8,751 bases of DNA, from positions 1 through 8,751 of the forward strand of contig JARBUQ010000163.1 of the NCBI GenBank assembly GCA_029239545.1. The letters run 5' to 3'. Positions 1-5,866 of the stretch are shown piece after piece. Every line of letters starts with the position of its first letter. The stretch's first letter is position 1. Under the pieces are notes generated by a model. That model was given only the letters and a program-made list of their open reading frames with translations. It did not search any database and was not told where the DNA came from. Made by a program: the position numbers and the translations under genes. This stretch comes from Paenibacillus sp. GTDB taxonomy: Bacteria > Bacillota > Bacilli > Paenibacillales > NBRC-103111.

Positions 1-10
1 AAGTAAAGAT

Positions 11-60
11 TAGCACGTCTAAGGATGCGTTTTTCGAGCAGCCCTGGCCGTGCTATTTTT
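11..60 (+). terminator. Terminator-like imperfect hairpin with T-run upstream of aroC
   Basis: TAGCACG (11-17) is exactly complementary to CGTGCTA (49-55). The pairing continues inward with isolated mismatches: 19-21 with 45-47 (one G-T wobble), 23-24 with 42-43, and 26-28 with 38-40, leaving a T-rich loop around 29-37. Five T residues follow at 56-60. This shape fits a rho-independent terminator for a gene left of the window that is read on the + strand. The internal mismatches make it weaker than a textbook terminator, and no upstream coding end can be identified, so its role is inferred. Confidence 0.5.
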
Positions 61-126
61 GTGTCCTTTCGCAGCTTTTCTGTATTTAGGTTGAAATTAT
101 GATCATTCAGATGGCTTCCGCTGTTC

Positions 127-155
127 TTGTCAAACCGAGGAGCCTGTACTATAAT
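127..155 (+). promoter_or_regulatory. Sigma-A-type promoter for the aro genes
   Basis: A -35 box TTGTCA (127-132; one mismatch to TTGACA) and a perfect -10 box TATAAT (150-155) are separated by 17 nt, the optimal spacing. Transcription would start near 161-163, giving an untranslated leader of about 70 nt before aroC at 231. I see no T-box, riboswitch or triplet array in that leader. This promoter would drive aroC-aroB-aroH and, by readthrough, could feed the trp leader as well. Confidence 0.8.
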
Positions 156-230
156 TAGCAAAGGACTTTTACAGCAAAGCGCTAAAGTGTGCGCGAAGAA
201 CGGTATGGGACGAAAGGGGAACGTATTTTC

Positions 231-1394
231 ATGAGATATTTAACAGCGGGTGAGACGCACGGGCCACAGCTTACAGCGATTGTGGAAGGGATTCCAAGTA
301 ATTTGCCGCTTACGGCGGATCCGATAAATGAGCAATTGGAGCGCCGCCAGAAGGGTTATGGACGGGGCAAGCGGATGCAGATTGAGAAGGATACGGCGCA
401 GCTTGTAGCGGGTGTTCGACACGGTAAGACTACTGGTGCTCCAATCGCTCTTGTTGTGGAGAACAAGGATTGGAAAGCTTGGACCACAGTTATGAGTATT
501 GAAGACGTGGAGGAAGGAAGCGAGGGCAAACGCAGAATTAATCGTCCTCGACCGGGCCATGCAGATTTGAACGGCGGTCTGAAATACAATCAGAGAGATT
601 TACGGAACGTTCTTGAGCGTTCAAGTGCACGTGAGACAACGGTGCGTGTTGCTTGCGGAGGAATTGCCAGGCAATTACTGGCCCAGTTCGGAATTAAGGT
701 AGCGGGACAAGTTATCTCTATCGGCGATATTCACGCAGAGCGACAAGAGCTGCCTCTCGAGGAGCTGCGCCGCATTACGGAGGAATCTCCTGTCCGTGTC
801 GTTGATAAAGCGGCTGAGGAGAAGATGATCGAAGCTATCGATCAAGCGAAGAAGGACGGAGATACGCTTGGCGGAGTTGTAGAAGTGATTATTGAAGGTT
901 GTCCGGTCGGATTAGGCAGTCATGTGCAATGGGATCGCAAACTGGATGGCCGAATTGCCCAAGCAGTCGTTTCGATCCAAGCGTTCAAGGGCGTGGAATT
1001 CGGAATCGGCTTCGAAGCAGCCAAACGTCGCGGTTCCAAGGTCCATGATGAGATCCGGTATAACGAAGAAGAAGGCTTCCACCGGGCGTCTAACCGTGCT
1101 GGTGGTATTGAAGGCGGTATGACCACAGGCGAACCTATCGTAGTTCGTGCAGTTATGAAGCCAATCTCTACCCTCTACAAGCCTCTGCAAAGCGTAGATA
1201 TTGATACAAAGGAAGTTTTCACGGCTCAAGTAGAGCGTTCTGATACTTGTGCGGTGCCTGCTGCCGGTGTCATTATGGAGAGCGTGGTTGCCTGGGAAGT
1301 GGCCAAAGCGTTCATGGAGAAGTTCGGCGGCGATTCGATCGAAGAGATCCGTGCCAACTACGAGAATTACCTGGCACAGGTTGGGCGGTATTAG
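231..1394 (+). CDS. aroC: Chorismate synthase
   Basis: This enzyme converts 5-enolpyruvylshikimate-3-phosphate to chorismate, the last common step of aromatic biosynthesis; it needs reduced FMN and acts in the cytoplasm. The 387-residue product has the usual family length and opens with the characteristic MRYLTAGETHG. The three family signatures are present: GETHG near residues 7-11, LERSSARETT near 128-137, and RSDTCAVPAAG near 336-346. The two active-site histidines appear as His10 and His110 (RPGHAD). I place the start at ATG 231, because AAGGGGA (214-220) lies 10 nt before it and the family N-terminus begins there; an in-frame GTG at 189 is rejected. B. subtilis calls this gene aroF. It heads the operon, and aroB follows after a single base. 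No key residue is missing. Confidence 0.97.
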   Translation: MRYLTAGETHGPQLTAIVEGIPSNLPLTADPINEQLERRQKGYGRGKRMQIEKDTAQLVAGVRHGKTTGAPIALVVENKDWKAWTTVMSIEDVEEGSEGKRRINRPRPGHADLNGGLKYNQRDLRNVLERSSARETTVRVACGGIARQLLAQFGIKVAGQVISIGDIHAERQELPLEELRRITEESPVRVVDKAAEEKMIEAIDQAKKDGDTLGGVVEVIIEGCPVGLGSHVQWDRKLDGRIAQAVVSIQAFKGVEFGIGFEAAKRRGSKVHDEIRYNEEEGFHRASNRAGGIEGGMTTGEPIVVRAVMKPISTLYKPLQSVDIDTKEVFTAQVERSDTCAVPAAGVIMESVVAWEVAKAFMEKFGGDSIEEIRANYENYLAQVGRY

Positions 1395-1395
1395 G

Positions 1396-2490
1396 ATGAA
1401 ACAACTGACGGTTGACCTGGGTGATCGATCATATCCGATATATATCGGTGCAGGCTTACTTGATCAAGCCGCTGAGCTGTTCCGGCAGCATGGAATCGGA
1501 GTCAAGTCGCCAATATTGGTGGTGACTGACGAACAAGTAGCCCCTCATTATCTCGATAAGGTTACGAATGTGCTTAGAGCTGGAGGCTATCAGGTAGCTA
1601 TCGCTGTTGTAGCGGCAGGAGAGAAGTCGAAGTCACTCGCTGTGTTGGAGCAACTGGTAGGAATCGCGCTTGAAGCAGGTCTGGATCGAAGCTCTACAAT
1701 TGTCGCCCTGGGCGGCGGGGTTGTTGGGGATTTGGCCGGTTATGCGGCAGCTAGTTACATGCGCGGTATTCGCTTCATTCAGATGCCGACAACGATTCTG
1801 GCTCATGATAGCAGTGTGGGCGGCAAGGTGGCCGTTAATCACCCTCAGGGCAAAAATATTATTGGAGCCTTTCATCAACCTGAATTCGTTCTTTATGATA
1901 CTGCGACTTTGCTTACATTGCCGAAGCGTGAAGTGAGTGCGGGATTATCAGAGATGATTAAGCATGGGCTGATTTGGGACCGTGCTTTCGTGGACTGGTG
2001 TGAGGAGCATGCTGAAGACTTGCTTCAGCTTAATCTGGATGCGCTTGAATACGGTATTTATGAGGGCTGCAAGGTTAAGTCGATCGTTGTCTCCCAGGAT
2101 GAACGGGAAGGCGGAATCAGGGCCATATTGAACTTGGGTCACACATTCGGGCATGCTTTCGAGGCGGTTGCCGGATATGGTGAACTGGTGCATGGGGAAG
2201 CAATTGCAATCGGGATGGTATGTGCGGCTCAGCTATCCGTTCAGCTTGGCCATTCAGAAGACATCTTCACTACAACGGATCGGATCTTCCGTAAGTTCGG
2301 TCTGCCTGTTCGCATTCCGTCACATATGGATACGGATGCGATTATGGGTGTGATGATGCATGACAAGAAGTTCAAAGAAGGCAGCATGGTTTTCATTGTG
2401 CCTGTCGATATCGGTACAGTCGAAATCAACAGCGCGATTAATTCGCAAACCGTACGTGCTGTTCTTGAAGCGATGAAGGGAGAGGCATAG
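1396..2490 (+). CDS. aroB: 3-dehydroquinate synthase
   Basis: This NAD- and metal-dependent cytoplasmic enzyme cyclises 3-deoxy-D-arabino-heptulosonate 7-phosphate to 3-dehydroquinate, the second step of the shikimate pathway. The product has 364 residues, normal for the family. The nucleotide-binding glycine-rich segment GGGVVGDLAG is at 106-115. The expected metal ligands are Glu186 (GLSEMIKHG), His249 (NLGHTFGHAFE) and His266 (ELVHGEA). The open frame extends upstream inside aroC, but homology begins at ATG 1396 (MKQLTVDLG). That ATG lies one base after the aroC stop (TAG-G-ATG). The ribosome binding site is poor, with only loosely G-rich sequence near 1377-1388, so initiation probably relies on coupling to aroC termination. 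Nothing else is unusual. Confidence 0.97.
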   Translation: MKQLTVDLGDRSYPIYIGAGLLDQAAELFRQHGIGVKSPILVVTDEQVAPHYLDKVTNVLRAGGYQVAIAVVAAGEKSKSLAVLEQLVGIALEAGLDRSSTIVALGGGVVGDLAGYAAASYMRGIRFIQMPTTILAHDSSVGGKVAVNHPQGKNIIGAFHQPEFVLYDTATLLTLPKREVSAGLSEMIKHGLIWDRAFVDWCEEHAEDLLQLNLDALEYGIYEGCKVKSIVVSQDEREGGIRAILNLGHTFGHAFEAVAGYGELVHGEAIAIGMVCAAQLSVQLGHSEDIFTTTDRIFRKFGLPVRIPSHMDTDAIMGVMMHDKKFKEGSMVFIVPVDIGTVEINSAINSQTVRAVLEAMKGEA

Positions 2491-2491
2491 A

Positions 2492-2869
2492 GTGATGGGA
2501 GTAAGAGGAATTCGGGGCGCCATTACGGTTCAGAACAATGAGGAGAATGAGATTCTGGCTGCAACAGTGGAGCTGCTGCAAGAAATCGTCGTGCACAACA
2601 AAGTCCAGCCTGAAGATATCGCCAGTGTATTCGTGACGGTTACTGCTGATCTGGATGCGGCTTTTCCAGCGAAGGCGATTCGCCAGATGCAAGGATGGGA
2701 GTTAGTTCCCCTCATGTGCTCATTAGAGATCTCAGTGCCCAATGGATTGCCCAAGTGCATCAGACTTATGGTTCTTGTAAATACTAACATGGGCCAGTCG
2801 GACATTCGTCATATTTATTTGAATGAAGCAATGAAGCTTCGTCCAGACTTGGCTCAATCGAAATCATAG
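2492..2869 (+). CDS. aroH: Chorismate mutase, monofunctional AroH class
   Basis: This enzyme rearranges chorismate to prephenate, the first committed step toward phenylalanine and tyrosine. It belongs to the small AroH fold known from B. subtilis, a trimer with active sites between subunits, and not to the helical AroQ class. The product is 125 residues, close to the B. subtilis length. Numbered from the GTG start, the catalytic set is present: Arg8 (RGIRGA), Arg64, Cys76, Glu79, Arg91 (KCIRLM) and Tyr109 (RHIYL). Each is shifted by one from the B. subtilis numbering, and the frame is intact. Two adjacent starts, GTG 2492 and ATG 2495, are both served by AAGGGAGAGG (2476-2485), so the exact start is uncertain by one codon. 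The gene begins within 5 nt of the aroB stop and is followed by the trp leader. Confidence 0.95.
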   Translation: MMGVRGIRGAITVQNNEENEILAATVELLQEIVVHNKVQPEDIASVFVTVTADLDAAFPAKAIRQMQGWELVPLMCSLEISVPNGLPKCIRLMVLVNTNMGQSDIRHIYLNEAMKLRPDLAQSKS

Positions 2870-2889
2870 TTATTCATCCGCAGATAGTA

Positions 2890-2919
2890 TTGACGATTAT
2901 TTTCAATGTGGTGTATAGT
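2890..2919 (+). promoter_or_regulatory. Internal promoter for the trp genes
   Basis: A -35 box TTGACG (2890-2895) and a -10 box TATAGT (2914-2919) each differ from the sigma-A consensus by one base and are 18 nt apart. Transcription would start near 2925-2927, placing the (G/T)AG triplet array at the very 5' end of the trp messenger. The position, between aroH and trpE, matches the trp promoter in the B. subtilis supraoperon. Transcripts from the upstream aro promoter would also cross this site. Confidence 0.72.
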
Positions 2920-2926
2920 AGAGAGC

Positions 2927-2980
2927 AAGTAAGAGCCGAGTAGAGTCAGAGTTGAGCAGAGCTAGTTGAGCAGAGATGAG
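2927..2980 (+). promoter_or_regulatory. Probable TRAP (MtrB) binding site: (G/T)AG triplet array in the trp leader RNA
   Basis: GAG or TAG triplets begin at 2933, 2938, 2943, 2949, 2954, 2959, 2963, 2968, 2973 and 2978. The intervals are 5, 5, 6, 5, 5, 4, 5, 5 and 5 nt. A possible eleventh slot is AAG at 2927-2929; further GAGs at 2921-2925 lie at or before the predicted transcription start. TRAP of B. subtilis is an 11-subunit ring that, with bound tryptophan, wraps RNA around itself using about eleven (G/U)AG triplets separated by 2-3 nt. The match in triplet type, period, number and location ahead of trpE is strong. The single-base spacer before TAG 2963 is irregular. TRAP itself is not in this window, so its presence is inferred. 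Confidence 0.83.
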
Positions 2981-3177
2981 CGCACCACAGCCTTGTGTTT
3001 CTGGTGTAATCCAGAGCAAGGAATAACAGGAAGACGAGTGAGATGGAACTGATTGTCATATTACGAAACGAATCCAGCCTTTTCAGGCTTGTGTTTGTTT
3101 GGTCTGATGAATCATATCCTCGTGCTTTCCCGTTTATTGGAGCCACTTCCTCTATCTGCAATCACCCCTACCTCTGC
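2956..3177 (+). promoter_or_regulatory. Candidate long-range antiterminator pairing in the trp leader
   Basis: GCAGAGCTAG (2956-2965), which contains two of the TRAP triplets, can pair with CTACCTCTGC (3168-3177) in nine of ten positions; the only mismatch is C2962 against C3171. The second strand includes most of the 5' arm of the downstream terminator (3171-3179). The two structures are therefore mutually exclusive. TRAP on the triplets would block the pairing and favour termination, the same logic as B. subtilis trp attenuation. The arms are about 200 nt apart, far more than in B. subtilis, so intervening structure would have to bring them together. A shorter alternative uses GCAGAG at 2970-2975. 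This is a hand-made fold, not a computed one. Confidence 0.42.
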
Positions 3178-3197
3178 GCGCTGCGCAGAGGTTTTTT
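3171..3197 (+). terminator. Intrinsic terminator (attenuator) before trpE
   Basis: CCTCTGCGC (3171-3179) and GCGCAGAGG (3183-3191) form a perfect 9-bp GC-rich stem with the three-base loop GCT. Six T residues follow at 3192-3197. It lies 45 nt upstream of the trpE start codon and not after a gene, so it would act as an attenuator of the trp genes. Its 5' arm overlaps the candidate antiterminator, giving a plausible on/off switch. Confidence 0.9.
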
Positions 3198-3242
3198 GAC
3201 ATCCAGGACGATTACTTAATTTTTGGAAGGAGAGTGTGACAC

Positions 3243-4787
3243 ATGTATTCCCCTAGCAGCCAGGAAGTTGTTCGATTAGCACAGCAGCACAACCTCATTC
3301 CAGTCGTTCGTAATCTTATGGCAGACACGGAAACTCCGATAAGGGTGTTCCAGCATTTGCACGAAGAGAAACGAGCATTTCTTCTGGAAAGTGTGGAGGG
3401 TGGCGCCAAATGGGCGCGGTACTCGTTCCTGGGCACCGATCCATTTCTGATTGTCCGGGGCAAGAGCGGGCATTTCGAGATTGAGCATAACGGGGAGAGA
3501 AAGACCGTTCATGACAAGCCGCTTGAGACGCTCAAGGCTTTATTGCGCTCCTACTCCAGCCCAACCCTTGCAGATTTGCCGCCTTTCACAGGTGGAGCAA
3601 TCGGATTTTTTGGTTATGATCTGCTGCAATATTATGAGAATGTGCCTCCGCATCGCGAGGATGACTTGAAGATGGATGATATGCAGTTTATGTTCTGTGA
3701 TCAAATCATCGTATTCGACCATTTCAAGCAGCGTATTCAGGTCATTGCCAATGTCCACATCAAGCCTCATGCCACGGATAGCGAAATTGTGGAAGCTTAT
3801 AAGCTGACCTGCGCCAAAATTGATGCAACCATTGAACGACTGCAGCAGCCGATCTCACAGCTAAGCATGCAGCGAAATTCCATACCGGCTGATGTCGAGA
3901 TGGGGACGATTGGGTCCAATATGACCAAAGAGAAATATATCGATAATGTGAATCAAGCCAAAAAATACATTCGCGCCGGTGACATATTCCAGGTTGTACT
4001 ATCCCAGCGTTTCCATATTGAGACGACGATCTCTCCACTGCTTGTGTACCGGGTGCTGCGTACGATGAATCCTTCCCCCTATATGTATTACCTCAAAATG
4101 GACGACGAGGTTATAGTGGGAACGTCTCCGGAAGCTCTGGTAAAAGTAGATAACGGAAAAGTCGAAACCCGTCCTATTGCCGGAACCCGTCCGCGCGGAA
4201 AAACACCTGAGCATGACGTGGAGCTCGAGAAGGAATTGCTCGCAGACGAAAAGGAACGCGCCGAGCATCTGATGCTGGTTGATCTGGGACGCAATGATAT
4301 CGGTCGTGTGGCAGAGTTCGGTACGGTCAAATGTGATACCTATATGCAGGTTGAGCGCTATTCGCATGTTATGCATATCGTTTCTAACGTTTCCGGACAA
4401 CTTAGAAAGGATAAGGATTTCTTCGATGCCTTCATCTCCTGTTTACCGGCTGGAACCGTATCTGGGGCACCCAAGCTGAGAGCGATGGAGATTATAGCAG
4501 AGCTTGAGCAGGAAGCTCGCGGCACGTATGCGGGTGCAATCGGTTATCTCGGCTTCTCGGGTAATCTGAACACATGTATTACGATTCGTACGATCGTCTT
4601 CAAGGATGGGAAAGCTTATGTAGGATCCGGAGCGGGGATCGTATGGGATTCCGTTCCTGAGCTGGAGTATCAGGAGACAGTGAACAAAGCCATGGGCATG
4701 CTGCGCTCGATTCGCATGGCAGAGGCAATCTTCGGCTTCGAAGGTGAGAAGGTAACTGCCGGTATTACGAATCAGGACTACTACTGA
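3243..4787 (+). CDS. trpE: Anthranilate synthase component I
   Basis: This is the large subunit of anthranilate synthase, which converts chorismate and glutamine-derived ammonia to anthranilate and pyruvate, the first step of tryptophan synthesis. It has 514 residues, almost the same as B. subtilis TrpE. The N-terminal half carries the tryptophan feedback motif LLES (47-50). NPSPYMYYL (276-284) matches the second inhibitor-contact segment of the family. The chorismate-binding domain shows PIAGTRPRG (311-319), DEKERAEHLMLVDLGRNDIG (335-354), SHVMHI (374-379), GTVSGAPK (404-411) and GAGIV (463-467). The start ATG 3243 is preceded by AAGGAG (3227-3232), 10 nt away. No amidotransferase gene adjoins it, so the glutamine subunit must come from elsewhere. 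It is controlled by the leader attenuator and, by family knowledge, by tryptophan inhibition of the enzyme. Confidence 0.97.
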   Translation: MYSPSSQEVVRLAQQHNLIPVVRNLMADTETPIRVFQHLHEEKRAFLLESVEGGAKWARYSFLGTDPFLIVRGKSGHFEIEHNGERKTVHDKPLETLKALLRSYSSPTLADLPPFTGGAIGFFGYDLLQYYENVPPHREDDLKMDDMQFMFCDQIIVFDHFKQRIQVIANVHIKPHATDSEIVEAYKLTCAKIDATIERLQQPISQLSMQRNSIPADVEMGTIGSNMTKEKYIDNVNQAKKYIRAGDIFQVVLSQRFHIETTISPLLVYRVLRTMNPSPYMYYLKMDDEVIVGTSPEALVKVDNGKVETRPIAGTRPRGKTPEHDVELEKELLADEKERAEHLMLVDLGRNDIGRVAEFGTVKCDTYMQVERYSHVMHIVSNVSGQLRKDKDFFDAFISCLPAGTVSGAPKLRAMEIIAELEQEARGTYAGAIGYLGFSGNLNTCITIRTIVFKDGKAYVGSGAGIVWDSVPELEYQETVNKAMGMLRSIRMAEAIFGFEGEKVTAGITNQDYY

Positions 4788-4810
4788 GCGAAATGATTCA
4801 TTCGAACAAT

Positions 4811-4819
4811 GGGGAGGGG
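4811..4819 (+). promoter_or_regulatory. Ribosome binding site fixing the trpD start
   Basis: The G-rich run GGGGAGGGG ends 6 nt before ATG 4826. The earlier in-frame ATG at 4793 has no such site, and choosing it would place this purine run inside the gene. The site therefore decides for 4826. Confidence 0.8.
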
Positions 4820-4825
4820 AACGGA

Positions 4826-5866
4826 ATGCAGCAAGGGATGACTATCCAACAAGCGATTAGCCAAGTGGTAAGCAGCGGGCATTTGACCAGGGAGGAAGCC
4901 CGTTATGTAATGGGAGAGATTATGACAGGCAATGCTACGCCTGCTCAAATCGGCAGCTTGAGCACCGCTCTGCGGATGAAAGGGGAAACCGCAGACGAAA
5001 TTACCGGGTTTGCCGAATCAATGCGAAGTCATGCCAGCTCCGTGATCACCGAGAGCAGCAATTTACTGGATACATGCGGTACCGGAGGGGACGGTTCAGA
5101 TACATTCAATATCTCAACAGCATCTGCACTAGTCGCTGCTGCCGGAGGCATTCGGGTTGCCAAGCATGGCAATCGAGCGATGTCCAGCAAGAGCGGGAGT
5201 GCTGATGTGTTGGAGGCTCTGGGGGTTAACATTTCCTTAAGCCATGAACAAGCAGCCAAATGTTTGGATGAGGTCGGAATTTGCTTTATGTTTGCACAGA
5301 CGTATCACCAATCGATGAAGCATGCAGCAGCACCTCGTCGTGAAATCGGGATACGCACGATCTTCAATCTGCTAGGTCCGTTAACGAACCCTGCAGGAGC
5401 GGATCGGCAATTGCTCGGACTGTTCGACCGCAACAAAACAGAGCTGATCGCTAGCGTTCTAAAGTCGCTTGGTCTTAAACGCGGTCTTGTAGTAGCGAGC
5501 TACGACGGGCTGGATGAGATTAGTATTTCTGCGCCAACCAAGGTGACAGAGCTGAATGACGGCGAGATTACTACTTACGAGGTTACCCCGGAGCAGCTGG
5601 GACTTGGCACCTATGCAATAAGCGAAGTAATCGGAGGAGATGCTCAGCATAATGCGGAGATGATTCGCTCCATCTATCGCGGAGAGACAGGCGCCTGCCG
5701 GGATATTCTGCTTGCTAACGCCGGAGCCTGCTTCTATGTTAGCGGTCTTTGCTCGACATTACGTGAAGGTGTACAATTAGCAGCAACCACAATAGATTCT
5801 GGCAAGGCGCTGGCGAAGCTCGAGCAACTTGTCGAATATACAGGAGAACTTAGCCATGTTTCTTGA
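4826..5866 (+). CDS. trpD: Anthranilate phosphoribosyltransferase
   Basis: This enzyme transfers the phosphoribosyl group from PRPP to anthranilate, giving N-(5'-phosphoribosyl)anthranilate, the second step of tryptophan synthesis. The 346-residue product is of normal length and is not fused to TrpG. The PRPP-binding loop DTCGTGGDGSDTFNIST is near 82-98, KHGNR is at 113-117, and the metal-binding region DGLDE is at 227-231. The family helical N-terminus is recognisable (TREEARYVMGEIMTG, 21-35). The start is set at ATG 4826 by the strong upstream site; the longer reading from 4793 adds 11 residues with no family support. It follows trpE after 38 nt, the largest gap within trpE-A, and its end overlaps trpC by 11 nt. 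Confidence 0.96.
   Translation: MQQGMTIQQAISQVVSSGHLTREEARYVMGEIMTGNATPAQIGSLSTALRMKGETADEITGFAESMRSHASSVITESSNLLDTCGTGGDGSDTFNISTASALVAAAGGIRVAKHGNRAMSSKSGSADVLEALGVNISLSHEQAAKCLDEVGICFMFAQTYHQSMKHAAAPRREIGIRTIFNLLGPLTNPAGADRQLLGLFDRNKTELIASVLKSLGLKRGLVVASYDGLDEISISAPTKVTELNDGEITTYEVTPEQLGLGTYAISEVIGGDAQHNAEMIRSIYRGETGACRDILLANAGACFYVSGLCSTLREGVQLAATTIDSGKALAKLEQLVEYTGELSHVS
5842..5847 (+). promoter_or_regulatory. Ribosome binding site fixing the trpC start inside trpD
   Basis: AGGAGA lies 8 nt before ATG 5856, within the last codons of trpD. It supports initiation at 5856 over the upstream in-frame start at 5829, which has no clear site and would lengthen the overlap with trpD. Confidence 0.8.

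Larger units (their letters stand above)
2870..3242 (+). other. aroH-trpE intergenic region: trp leader
   Basis: This 373-nt stretch holds the trp promoter, the triplet array, a terminator and the trpE ribosome binding site. Between the array and the terminator (2981-3170) I see only small elements: CACCA (2983-2987) complementary to TGGTG (3002-3006), and a perfect 5-bp hairpin AGCCT-TTTC-AGGCT (3076-3089) followed by a T-rich but interrupted stretch. Two short open frames, 2976-3026 and 3043-3219, cover most of the gap; their status is unproven. There is no T-box consensus sequence. Confidence 0.8.

Noticed and set aside
189..230. Longer aroC starting at GTG 189
   Set aside because: The 14 extra residues are unlike the family, and the AAGGGGA site at 214-220 is placed for ATG 231, where the conserved MRYLTAGE begins.
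1249..1395. Longer aroB starting inside aroC
   Set aside because: The 49 extra residues are out-of-frame aroC sequence without resemblance to AroB; homology starts at ATG 1396.
2906..2932. Eight-codon leader peptide with one Trp codon (ATG TGG TGT ...)
   Set aside because: It spans the -10 box of the trp promoter, so it would not be in the trp transcript, and it has no ribosome binding site. A ribosome-stalling attenuator would be expected to have several Trp codons.
3076..3100. Second terminator in the trp leader (hairpin 3076-3089)
   Set aside because: The stem is only 5 bp and the following T-rich stretch is interrupted by G, so it is more likely a small spacer hairpin.
3125..3234. Sequestration of the trpE ribosome binding site by CTTTCC (3125-3130) or CTTCC (3146-3150)
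   Set aside because: Either could pair with GGAAGG at 3225-3230, as in the B. subtilis trpE translational control, but only 5-6 bp are available, one with a wobble. That is too little to claim by eye.
2870..3242. T-box riboswitch (tRNA-Trp sensing) in the trp leader
   Set aside because: A terminator before trpE would fit, but nothing resembling the conserved T-box sequence (AGGGTGGNACCGCG) precedes it, and the triplet array points to TRAP instead.
3999..4400. Minus-strand open frame of 133 codons opposite trpE, and similar ones opposite the other genes
   Set aside because: They lie opposite well-supported genes, have no recognisable motifs, and are the expected shadows of coding sequence. 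No minus-strand gene is supported anywhere in the window.
4793..4825. Longer trpD starting at ATG 4793
   Set aside because: There is no ribosome binding site before it, and the strong GGGGAGGGG site would fall inside the gene.
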